Positions 1-6,439 of a stretch of 22,809 nucleotides of DNA are shown in pieces (the stretch's first letter is position 1; the number at the start of each line of letters is the position of its first letter). This DNA is from Proteobacteria bacterium HN_bin10 (GTDB lineage: Bacteria > Pseudomonadota > Alphaproteobacteria > Caulobacterales > Aquidulcibacteraceae), in assembly GCA_002083515.1 (NCBI GenBank), contig LWDN01000043.1:1-22809 (forward strand), written 5' to 3'. The notes under the pieces are model-generated. The model had not been told where the DNA came from and searched no databases. It saw nothing but the letters and a program-made list of their open reading frames with translations. A program made the translations under genes and the position numbers.

Positions 1-1
1 C

Positions 2-337
2 AGCCAGGGCACGATGATGGCGTTGCATGTGGGCTTACGGCGCGAGCGCCAGATCGCGGCGGTCCTCGGTTTTTCCGGTGTGCTGGTCGGCGGGAAGACA
101 CTGAAGGAGCAGATGCGCTCGAAGCCGCCTGTACTGCTCATCCATGGCGACCGCGACCCGACCATTCCGGTGGCGGCTCTGTTCGATTCGGCGGAGGCGA
201 TTGCGGCGGCGGAGCATGGCGCGCAATGGCATGTGTCCTACGGGGTGCCGCACTCGATCGGCCCGGACGGGCTGGAGCTGGGCGGCGAATTTCTCGCCAT
301 GTACCTGAAAACCAAGGGCTTGGTGGGCGCGGCCTGA
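2..337 (+). CDS. Alpha/beta-hydrolase, phospholipase/carboxylesterase type (5' end outside window)
   Basis: This is the C-terminal part of a serine esterase; the reading frame is open to the left edge. The first visible codons read S-Q-G-T-M-M-A-L-H, which fits the end of the GxSxG nucleophile elbow (GFSQG in this family), so the catalytic Ser would be codon 2-4. The remaining triad residues are also visible: Asp in HGDRDPTIPV and His in GVPHSIG near the end. This order and spacing match the bacterial carboxylesterase/phospholipase (Abhydrolase_2) family of about 220 residues, of which roughly half is present. Substrate cannot be told from sequence; small ester or lysophospholipid hydrolysis is the family norm. 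The 168 bases between it and the HNH gene hold no terminator or promoter I can defend. Confidence 0.85.
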   Translation, partial: SQGTMMALHVGLRRERQIAAVLGFSGVLVGGKTLKEQMRSKPPVLLIHGDRDPTIPVAALFDSAEAIAAAEHGAQWHVSYGVPHSIGPDGLELGGEFLAMYLKTKGLVGAA

Positions 338-505
338 GGTTTTTCGGCCACGTGGCGGGAGTGTCACGAACCCGTCGCCGCAAATCAGGTATAGCTAGGG
401 CTCGGGGCATTCTGTTATGCTGCGGCGCAGAAGGAGAGGCGTCTTCAGTCCACCGAGTGTGATCCCTCACCAGGTTTTGGCGCGGCTGCATTGGAGCGGC
501 CGCCG

Positions 506-1066
506 ATGAACGTTTCCAGCGCCCCTCTAGCGGGATGGCCGGCGCTGGTGCTCAACGCCGATTTCCGCCCGCTTTCGTACTTCCCACTTTCGCTCTGGCC
601 TTGGCAGGAGGCGGTGAAGGCCGTGTTCCTTGAGCGCGTCGATGTCGTCGCGCGCTACGATCAGGTTGTGCATTCGCCGTCGCTGGAAATGCGGCTGCCG
701 AGCGTGATTTCGCTCCGCGACTATGTGCATCAGGATCGCCCGCCGGCATTCACGCGCTTCAATGTGTTTTTGCGCGACGGCTTCGCCTGCCAGTATTGCG
801 GTTCGCCGGACGATCTCACCTTCGATCACCTGGTGCCGCGCTCGAAGGGCGGGCGCACGACCTGGGAGAACATCGTCACCGCGTGCGCGCCCTGCAATCT
901 GCGCAAGGGCGGCAAGTACGCCCATCATTCCGGCATGCGGCCCTATCGCCGCCCGCGCCGGCCGAACATGCACGAGCTGCAGCATGTCGGCCGCCGCTTT
1001 CCGCCGCACCACCTGCACGAAAGTTGGATGGATTATCTCTACTGGGACGTCGAATTGGACGCTTAG
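506..1066 (+). CDS. HNH endonuclease family protein
   Basis: This 186-residue protein carries a C-terminal HNH nuclease fold. Two zinc-knuckle pairs, C95-x2-C98 (CQYCG) and C127-x2-C130 (CAPCN), bracket the D107-H108 pair of FDHLVPRSKGG and N122, the HNH catalytic/metal core. The N-terminal 80 residues (LVLNADFRPLSYFPLSLWPWQEA) are typical of a stand-alone HNH family common in Alphaproteobacteria, cyanobacteria and other bacteria, whose cellular role is not established. I chose ATG 506 because GGAG at 493-496 lies 9 bases upstream; an in-frame TTG at 491 would add five residues. Its stop codon interlocks with the stop of the convergent methyltransferase gene (shared bases 1063-1066). Family assignment is firm; a function in repair or defence is not shown. 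Confidence 0.85.
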   Translation: MNVSSAPLAGWPALVLNADFRPLSYFPLSLWPWQEAVKAVFLERVDVVARYDQVVHSPSLEMRLPSVISLRDYVHQDRPPAFTRFNVFLRDGFACQYCGSPDDLTFDHLVPRSKGGRTTWENIVTACAPCNLRKGGKYAHHSGMRPYRRPRRPNMHELQHVGRRFPPHHLHESWMDYLYWDVELDA

Positions 1067-2208
1067 GCCTTCGAGACCATTATGTGGCCTTGCTTCCAGA
1101 GACGCTCGAACATTTGGCGCGTGTGCGCTCCGATCTCGCCGACAGTTTTCACCCCATCAACCGCCGAGAATGGCGCAATTTCGTGCGCGCTGAGGGTGAT
1201 CGGTTGGCCAAGCCGGCTGAATTGATTCTGTGCAAGGCGCCGTATCCCCGGGTTGTAATGTGGAACGTAGCTTTTCCAGGCATCGCCCGAAAAGGAAATC
1301 GCGGGCGTGGGTCTCTTGCGCGCGAAAAAGAAGTGCCAATGCGCCCACTGCATTAGCAATTCCATTGACGCCCACTGATCGCGCTCTGGAATTTTCGCCA
1401 GCCGCGCCCGGAGTTCGGGCGCGATTGAATCGGATCCTTCCGGATAGTAGAGAGCGTTTTCGAACCAGCCCTGGAAATGTAGTCCATTGCCTTCGATTAG
1501 AGCCAGAACTTGCGGAACTGTGTAGGCGCGATCCTGCGGGTGAAGGAAGGTATCGACAAACCCGGCATCGCTTTTCACGTCTTGCGATGCGTTGATATGA
1601 AAATGCGCGAAGTGCCAGGGTGGCAAACTCGCCAACACCTGCCGCGCGAAAGCGATACCGCTAGCGTCTGGCTTGACCTCTAGGCGCCGAAATAAGTCCT
1701 GCATCATGTAGACGCCAGTGCGGCGAAACGCGGCATACACCATGCCGACAAGTACGCCGTCATTGACCATGACGCCCGCCAATGCGCGAGCGCCTTCGTC
1801 TGGATCCGCCATGTGGTGCAACACACCGGTACAAATGATCAGATCGAAGTTTTCGCCGATTTTGCCTACTTCCCGGAGATCGCCTCTGAACAACCGCAAA
1901 TTCTGCAGCGCGTGTTTTTCTTGCAGGTATCGGTGATGCGCTAGGCTTGGCTCCGAGAGGTCAACGCCCATGACATCGGAATCGCGGTTGGTGAACGCAA
2001 ACCAGGCCGCTTGCTGAGTGCCGCAACCGGCGACGAGGATCTTTAGTTTCTGTCGCGGCCGTCCTTCAGGCCACAATAGCGGCGCCCACAATGTGGGATC
2101 GCCGACCTGGTAGTTTCCTTGCGATATCGCTTTGGAGAGATCGAGGATCGGTGGCGGATAAGGGTGGCCCTCGTAGAGCTTCGCGACAATTGTGGAGACA
2201 TCTTCCAT
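1063..2208 (-). CDS. Class I SAM-dependent methyltransferase with extra C-terminal domain
   Basis: A 381-residue protein with a Rossmann methyltransferase domain at about residues 50-190: motif I is VAGCGT at 59-64, the acidic end of strand 2 is D83 in GVDLSE, D110 ends GD in motif II, and motif IV/post-I is CTGVLHHM at 126-133. The C-terminal 150 or so residues are not part of the methyltransferase fold and end in a helical segment (VKTVGEIGAHTRQMFERLWKQ) that resembles the helical tail of protein-methyltransferase-like families; I do not recognise the substrate. The ATG at 2208 begins a natural N-terminus; an in-frame TTG at 2265 would add 19 low-complexity residues. Its DNA looks more A/T-rich at third codon positions than its neighbours, which may indicate transfer. 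It overlaps the HNH gene tail to tail by four bases. Confidence 0.85.
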   Translation of the reverse strand: MEDVSTIVAKLYEGHPYPPPILDLSKAISQGNYQVGDPTLWAPLLWPEGRPRQKLKILVAGCGTQQAAWFAFTNRDSDVMGVDLSEPSLAHHRYLQEKHALQNLRLFRGDLREVGKIGENFDLIICTGVLHHMADPDEGARALAGVMVNDGVLVGMVYAAFRRTGVYMMQDLFRRLEVKPDASGIAFARQVLASLPPWHFAHFHINASQDVKSDAGFVDTFLHPQDRAYTVPQVLALIEGNGLHFQGWFENALYYPEGSDSIAPELRARLAKIPERDQWASMELLMQWAHWHFFFARKRPTPAISFSGDAWKSYVPHYNPGIRRLAQNQFSRLGQPITLSAHEIAPFSAVDGVKTVGEIGAHTRQMFERLWKQGHIMVSKA

Positions 2209-2271
2209 GCCTGTCGCGTGCCCCTGCGGGGAGCGGACGTCAAGGCAGTTGCTTCGTGCGCGCAAACGCGG

Positions 2272-2487
2272 TCAGCGGAGGAGCCTTCCGCGCGCAATGC
2301 GGGCGCCGTCGGGCGTGGCGCAAAACCCAACCTTGATTCGAGGGCTGCTGGCGGCGAGTTCAAGCTCGGCGGCGAGAAAGCCCGATTGAAACTGCGCCCG
2401 GCCAAACGCGCGTTCCACTGACGGATCGAGCGCCATTGCTGTGACCCAAGCGGCTGCCGCCACTCCCAGTGCTTGTCCGAGGTTCAT
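2272..2487 (-). CDS. Small hypothetical protein, 71 residues
   Basis: I do not recognise this protein. It starts at ATG 2487 with a good ribosome site (AAGGGA, 8 bases upstream) held in the loop of a short hairpin (2490-2508). The N-terminal segment MNLGQALGVAAAAWVTAMAL is weakly hydrophobic and could be a short membrane or signal segment; the rest is mixed and ends in basic residues (RIARGRLLR). Third codon positions are about two-thirds G/C, as expected of coding DNA here. It lies downstream of the Flp pilin gene (89 bases) and upstream of the methyltransferase on the same strand. Some annotation pipelines would drop it; the ribosome site and codon pattern are the grounds for keeping it. 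Confidence 0.45.
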   Translation of the reverse strand: MNLGQALGVAAAAWVTAMALDPSVERAFGRAQFQSGFLAAELELAASSPRIKVGFCATPDGARIARGRLLR

Positions 2488-2489
2488 GT

Positions 2490-2508
2490 CCTGGCTCCCT
2501 TGGCCAGG
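2490..2508 (-). promoter_or_regulatory. Hairpin presenting the ribosome-binding site of the 71-residue ORF
   Basis: CCTGGC (read on the minus strand) pairs with GCCAGG around a seven-base loop CAAGGGA. The loop contains the Shine-Dalgarno-like AAGGGA, and the stem ends two bases before ATG 2487. Whether the stem forms in RNA or regulates translation is inference. Confidence 0.35.
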
Positions 2509-2576
2509 GCATCTAATCGCGTTTCTTTGCGCGCGTTCGTCTGCGCTGACACAAAGCTGAAATGTGAGACTTTAGC

Positions 2577-2729
2577 TCAGCCCAGCCCGGCGGCTGCGTC
2601 GTTGAACGTGCCGTCAAGCGCATCGCCGATCGCGCCGACGGCTGCGACGATGACCAACCCGATGGCCGCTGCGATCAGCGCGTACTCGATGGCGGTCGCG
2701 CCGCGCTCATCGTGCAGAAAGCGGATCAT
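2577..2729 (-). CDS. Flp family type IVb pilin
   Basis: A 50-residue prepilin. The short basic leader MIRFLHDERG is followed by ATAIEYALIAAAIGLVIV, the hallmark Flp N-terminus: predicted prepilin-peptidase cleavage after G10, the conserved Glu and Tyr at mature positions 5 and 6 (E15, Y16), then one hydrophobic helix and a short tail (DALDGTFNDAAAGLG). Flp pilins polymerise into Tad pili or act as pseudopilins; processing occurs at the inner membrane. No tad assembly gene (cpaA-F, tadB/C) is nearby, so this copy is an orphan or is served by a locus elsewhere. ATG 2729 overlaps the mutT stop as ATGA (2726-2729), so it is probably translated by coupling with mutT. Open sequence continues upstream in frame but is a mutT shadow. 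Confidence 0.9.
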   Translation of the reverse strand: MIRFLHDERGATAIEYALIAAAIGLVIVAAVGAIGDALDGTFNDAAAGLG

Positions 2730-3166
2730 GCGGCGCTCCGTTCGATCAGGCGGTTGATCAGCACCACGTCCGCCGGGGGCATGGCGTGGGCGCGAAGCTC
2801 TTCCGGCGCAACCCATTTCGCGGCTTGCGCGGCCTCGGGGTCGAGCTTCAGCGCTCCGCGCCAATAGCTGGCGAGGTAAAGCGGCATCAGCAGATGGAAA
2901 TCCGGATACGCGTGCGAAGCGAACGCGAACGGTTCGAGAGCGTCTGGCTCAACTATCAAGTCCAGCTCCTCCTTCAGCTCCCGCGCCAAAGCCTGTTCGG
3001 GCGCTTCACCCAGCTCGACCTTGCCGCCGGGAAATTCCCAGAGCCCGCCGAGCTGCTTGTGTTGAGGCCGCTGCGTGATCAGCACCCGCCCCGATGAATC
3101 CAGCAAAGCGGCCGCCGCCACCAAGAGGAGGCGCCGCGATGAAGGGGCATTGTCGCTGGCTTGCAT
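2726..3166 (-). CDS. mutT: 8-oxo-dGTP diphosphatase, Nudix hydrolase MutT
   Basis: A 146-residue Nudix hydrolase expected to hydrolyse 8-oxo-dGTP to the monophosphate and prevent A:T to C:G transversions. The Nudix box is complete from G48: E54, then R62-E63 and E66-E67, with the metal-ligating REL-x-EE core intact. The last Gly of the consensus is Asp here (EELDL). The N-terminal substrate strand (LVAAAALLDSSGRVLITQRP) and LGGLWEFPGGKVE match MutT rather than other Nudix subfamilies. In many Alphaproteobacteria mutT sits near argJ; here a glutathione S-transferase gene and a hairpin lie between. It is followed without a gap by the Flp pilin (ATGA overlap). Confidence 0.88.
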   Translation of the reverse strand: MQASDNAPSSRRLLLVAAAALLDSSGRVLITQRPQHKQLGGLWEFPGGKVELGEAPEQALARELKEELDLIVEPDALEPFAFASHAYPDFHLLMPLYLASYWRGALKLDPEAAQAAKWVAPEELRAHAMPPADVVLINRLIERSAA

Positions 3167-3187
3167 GAATATCCGGTGAGGCCGGTT

Positions 3188-3215
3188 GGTTGACGCGCTC
3201 TTAAGCGCGTCAACC
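3188..3215. terminator. Perfect 12-bp inverted repeat with 4-base loop
   Basis: GGTTGACGCGCT (3188-3199), loop CTTA, and its exact complement (3204-3215) form a stable hairpin between the stop of the glutathione S-transferase gene (3228) and the start of mutT (3166), both on the minus strand. Neither side has a U-tract, so it is either an intrinsic terminator without one, an RNA-processing or stability stem, or a protein site. Terminator-like role is inferred from position. Confidence 0.45.
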
Positions 3216-3227
3216 CTTCACGCGCGT

Positions 3228-3827
3228 TTACGATGTTGGCAAGCCTTCTTCTTTGAGCGCCTGCTGCACGGCGGGGCGCGCTCGGATGCATTCGAAATAG
3301 GCCGTGAGCTTCGGCGAGACTGGAATCGAGAACATCCGGGCCCAGTTCAGCGTGACGAAGGCGTAGGCGTCGGCGATCGAGAAGCCGCCGAGCAAATAGT
3401 CCTTGTCGCCCAATTTGCGTTCCAGCAGCGCCAGGCGGTTGACGGCGTTGTCGACGATGGCGCGCTGAGCTTCTTCGTTCGGTTTCCTGAACAGCGGCGA
3501 GATGCCTTTGTGCAATTCGGTGGCGATGAAGTTCAGCGTTTCCAGGAGCCGCCAGCGCTCATGGCCGGTGACCGGAGCGAGGTTGGCGCTGGGCGCCTGC
3601 GCGGCGAGGTATTGCAACAGCACCTGCGCTTCGGTGAGCACTTCGCCATTGTCGAGTTCGAGTGCGGGCACGGCGCCTTGCGGATTGATGTCGTAGAAGT
3701 TGCGTCCGCTCTCGGTGAGCCGCTCCTTGCCGAACGTCACCCGGTCGAGGGCGGCGTCGAGCCCGGCTTCGCGAATGATGATATGCGGCGCGAGCGAGCA
3801 GGCGCCAGGAACGTAATAAAGCTTCAT
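3228..3827 (-). CDS. gstA: Glutathione S-transferase, beta class
   Basis: A 199-residue GST. The N-terminal thioredoxin-like domain begins MKLYYVPGACSLAPHI, with Cys10, the residue that marks bacterial beta-class enzymes, and the glutathione-contact segment NPQGAVPALELDNGEVLTE including the cis-Pro VPAL. The helical C-terminal domain includes the conserved FSIADAYAFVTLNWA. It conjugates glutathione to electrophiles or acts as a glutathione-linked thiol enzyme in the cytosol. ATG 3827 is preferred because GAGGAGAT stands just upstream at ideal distance; upstream in-frame codons lack this. The symbol reflects class similarity to E. coli GstA, not proven orthology. It splits what is often an argJ-mutT neighbourhood. 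Confidence 0.9.
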   Translation of the reverse strand: MKLYYVPGACSLAPHIIIREAGLDAALDRVTFGKERLTESGRNFYDINPQGAVPALELDNGEVLTEAQVLLQYLAAQAPSANLAPVTGHERWRLLETLNFIATELHKGISPLFRKPNEEAQRAIVDNAVNRLALLERKLGDKDYLLGGFSIADAYAFVTLNWARMFSIPVSPKLTAYFECIRARPAVQQALKEEGLPTS

Positions 3828-3844
3828 CGGGATCTCCTCAAAGA

Positions 3845-3863
3845 CGCGCCTCAAATGGGCGCG
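3845..3863 (-). terminator. Possible weak terminator after argJ
   Basis: On the minus strand, CGCGCC and GGCGCG (6 bp) flank a seven-base loop about 37 bases beyond the argJ stop, followed by TCTTT. Short stem and short U-rich tail make this a weak candidate. It lies immediately upstream of the GST ribosome site. Confidence 0.3.
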
Positions 3864-3899
3864 CGCCGATCCCGCACAAGTGTCAGCGATGTGCCTGGG

Positions 3900-5135
3900 T
3901 CAGCTCCGATAGTCCCCGTTGATTTCGACATAGCGCTTGGTCAGATCGCAGGTGAACATGCGGGCGCGGCCCGAGCCGGGGCCGACGACGACGCCGATCT
4001 CCAGTTCGGCGTTCTTCATGTAAGCGCTCATCGCCGCTTCGTCGTACTCCTCGGCGATCATGCCATTTCGCGCGGCTATGAGCGAACCAAAGCGCACGCC
4101 AATCATCTCACGCTTCACCGGTTGATCCGAGCGGCCGATGGCCATGACGATGCGGCCCCAATTGGCGTCTTCGCCGGCGATGGCGGTTTTCACCAGCGGG
4201 CTTTCGCAGATGGTGCGGGCGATGGCCTTGGCCGAAGCGTCGTTGGCCGCGCCCTCGACACTCACGGTGACGAGCTTGGTCGCGCCTTCGCCATCGCGCA
4301 CGATCTGGATGGCGAGATCGGCCAGCACCCGCGAGAGCGCGGCGCGGAATTCGGCGAGGCGTTCGTCGCTGGCGTCGGAGATCGGCGGCACATTGGCCTG
4401 GCCGGTGGCGAACAGCAGCACGCAATCGTTGGTGGAGCGATCGCCATCGACGGTGATGGAATTGAAGCTTGTCTCCGTCTCTTGGCGCAGAATCGTCTTG
4501 AGGATCGGGGCCGAGAGCGCCGCGTCGGTGAACACGAAGGCCAGCATGGTCGCCATGTCGGGCGCGATCATGCCCGAGCCTTTGGCGATGCCGGCGATGC
4601 GTACCTCGGCGTCGCCGATTCTGCAGATCGCGCCTGCGCCTTTCGGGAAGGTGTCGGTGGTCATGATCGCCGCGGCGGCCTTTGGCCAATTGACCGGCGC
4701 TAGCTCCATTTTCGGCAGCGCGGCCGCGATCTTCGCATCGTCGAGCACGACGCCGATCACGCCGGTGGACGCCGCCAGCATTTCACGCGCTTCGACGCCG
4801 AGCTTATCCGCCGCCGCTTCGAGCGAGCGCTTGCAGGCAGCATCGCCGGCGGGACCGGTGAACGAATTGGCGCAGCCGGCATTGACCAGTAATCCGCGCG
4901 CGCCGCCGCGTGTGGCCGATAGCGCCTGCTTGCACCAATCGGTTGGCGCCGAACCCACGGCGTTGGAAGTGAACACGCCCGCCGCTCTGGTCCCCTTGGC
5001 GCAGCGAACCAACAGCAGGTCCGGCCGCTCGTGCTTGTAGAAACCGGCGCGGCCGATGGCGGCCTCTAGTCCCGCAATCTCCGGCAAGTCGGGAAAGCCG
5101 CCGGGCGCGAGCGGCGATACCGCAAGCGCCTTCAT
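3900..5135 (-). CDS. argJ: Glutamate N-acetyltransferase / amino-acid N-acetyltransferase ArgJ
   Basis: A 411-residue ArgJ, which in the cyclic arginine pathway moves the acetyl group from N-acetylornithine to glutamate and, in bifunctional forms, also uses acetyl-CoA. The precursor cleaves itself between Ala195 and Thr196 in KGSGMIAPDMATMLAF, giving alpha and beta chains with Thr196 as nucleophile. The oxyanion-hole segment AASTGVIG (121-128) and the C-terminal ending YVEINGDYRS are family signatures. Length is normal. The start ATG overlaps the stop of the parvulin gene as ATGA (5132-5135), so the two are probably one translationally coupled operon. Mono- versus bifunctional activity cannot be settled from sequence. 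Confidence 0.95.
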   Translation of the reverse strand: MKALAVSPLAPGGFPDLPEIAGLEAAIGRAGFYKHERPDLLLVRCAKGTRAAGVFTSNAVGSAPTDWCKQALSATRGGARGLLVNAGCANSFTGPAGDAACKRSLEAAADKLGVEAREMLAASTGVIGVVLDDAKIAAALPKMELAPVNWPKAAAAIMTTDTFPKGAGAICRIGDAEVRIAGIAKGSGMIAPDMATMLAFVFTDAALSAPILKTILRQETETSFNSITVDGDRSTNDCVLLFATGQANVPPISDASDERLAEFRAALSRVLADLAIQIVRDGEGATKLVTVSVEGAANDASAKAIARTICESPLVKTAIAGEDANWGRIVMAIGRSDQPVKREMIGVRFGSLIAARNGMIAEEYDEAAMSAYMKNAELEIGVVVGPGSGRARMFTCDLTKRYVEINGDYRS

Positions 5136-6205
5136 TGCGTGCCGCCGGCTTCCTGCGGCGCTGGCTGTGCGGGCGCCGGCGCCGGTTGTGCTGGAGTTTG
5201 TGCCTGCGGCGCGGGGTTGGGCGTCTGGTTGCCCCCGGTGACGCCGCCCGGACCCATCGGGAACGGGAAGGGCGGCGCGTTGGCGTCGGGTTGCGGCGTC
5301 GTCGGGCGCACCGGTTCGGCGTCTTCCGGTGCGGTGACTTCGCCGCCAGGCTCGACGCCTTCCTCAGGCTGGCGCAGGCGCTCGATACGCGCGTCGCGCG
5401 CCAGGCGCTCTTCGAGTTGCGTCACCTCCTGGTAGCGCAGCCAATCGATGATGCGCGGGCGCAAGGTTTCGAGGCTCTGCACGCCGCGGGCGCGGCGGTC
5501 GAGCAATTGGAAGATATGCCACTCGTTCTCGAGCTGAATCGGTCCGATCAGATTGCCGATATTGGTGTTCTCGACCTCTTGGCGCATGGCTGAGGTCAAA
5601 TCCGAAAGGGCGGCAAAGCCTAGATCGCCGCCGTCGCCGCTGGTGTTCTGCTCGAACGCGATCACTTCAAATCGCTCGCCCTGATCCAGCCGTCTTTTCG
5701 CCTGATCGGCGGCTTCCCGGCTTGGGAACACGATGTGACGGAGGTGCACTTCCTCGCCTTGGCCCAGTCGGCTCGCATTCTCGCGATAAAGCCGTTCGAT
5801 CGCTTCGGGATCGGTGGCGCGCGCATCGATCTCGTCATAGATCGAGGCGGCCAGCACGCGTTCGCGCGCGTTCTCGACCTGGCGGCGCACATCGGCGCGT
5901 CGATCGATGCCGCGCGCTTCAGCTTCCATCGCAAACAGGCGCATCTGGATCAGTTCTTCGAGCGCCAGATAGAAGGCGTCGGAATTGGCGTCCAAATCCT
6001 CGGTTTCGCGCAGCCAGCCGCGCGCCACGGCGTGGGCGCGCACGTCCTCGATGTAGATCGGCCGCCCGTTGACGGTGGCGGCGACAATCGGATCGGCGCC
6101 GCCCTGGCTGTCGCCGCTGGAATCGCGGCCGAGGCCGCAGCTCGTGAGCGTCAGGATTGCGGCGCAAATCGCCGCCGGGAGGAGGGCTCGCTTCAGCGTG
6201 GCCAT
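5132..6205 (-). CDS. Parvulin-type peptidylprolyl isomerase, probable lipoprotein
   Basis: A 357-residue periplasmic folding factor. Residues 1-23 form a signal peptide ending in a lipobox L20-T21-S22-C23, predicting lipid attachment to Cys23. A SurA-like helical region (about 40-145, starting VAATVNGRPIYIEDV) is followed by a parvulin/rotamase domain at about 152-238 (EEVHLRHIVFPS, GGDLGFAAL, GPIQLENEWHIFQLLD). The C-terminal 75 residues are rich in Pro, Ala and Gln, likely a disordered linker or wall-spanning tail. The gene precedes argJ with a four-base overlap and is divergent from secA, an arrangement seen in other Alphaproteobacteria. The ribosome site AGGAAA is about 8-9 bases from ATG 6205. 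Which outer-membrane clients it serves is unknown. Confidence 0.88.
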   Translation of the reverse strand: MATLKRALLPAAICAAILTLTSCGLGRDSSGDSQGGADPIVAATVNGRPIYIEDVRAHAVARGWLRETEDLDANSDAFYLALEELIQMRLFAMEAEARGIDRRADVRRQVENARERVLAASIYDEIDARATDPEAIERLYRENASRLGQGEEVHLRHIVFPSREAADQAKRRLDQGERFEVIAFEQNTSGDGGDLGFAALSDLTSAMRQEVENTNIGNLIGPIQLENEWHIFQLLDRRARGVQSLETLRPRIIDWLRYQEVTQLEERLARDARIERLRQPEEGVEPGGEVTAPEDAEPVRPTTPQPDANAPPFPFPMGPGGVTGGNQTPNPAPQAQTPAQPAPAPAQPAPQEAGGTQ

Positions 6206-6271
6206 GCGTTCTGCTTTCCTGGTCTGGGCCTGTGCAAAAGTCGCGCCCGGAACCGCGTTCCCTGGGCCGCA

Positions 6272-6300
6272 TTGACACGCCTAGGGGGCGCTCTTAAGTC
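6272..6300 (+). promoter_or_regulatory. Candidate secA promoter in the 234-base divergent region
   Basis: TTGACA (6272-6277) is followed after 17 bases by TAAGTC (6295-6300), a good -35 with a poor -10. It faces secA, whose ATG is 140 bases away, which would leave a long leader. The rest of 6206-6439 shows no gene; no SecM-like leader ORF with a convincing start was seen. secA itself lacks a strong Shine-Dalgarno. Confidence 0.35.
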
Positions 6301-6439
6301 TCGCAAGCGCACGTGTCGAGGGTGTTTTCGCACGCGAGCGCGCGTCGGTGGGACTGTAAAAAGCCAATTAATTCAAAGCACCGGACGATCCTTCCCGCGC
6401 TCGCTGCCGAAGCGGCGCCTTAACCGTTAGAACCCGCCA

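Noticed and set aside
3186..4703. A 505-codon open frame on the + strand opposite gst and argJ
   Set aside because: It is an antisense shadow of GC-rich coding DNA: low-complexity His/Asp/Arg-rich product without domains, while the minus strand encodes clear GST and ArgJ.
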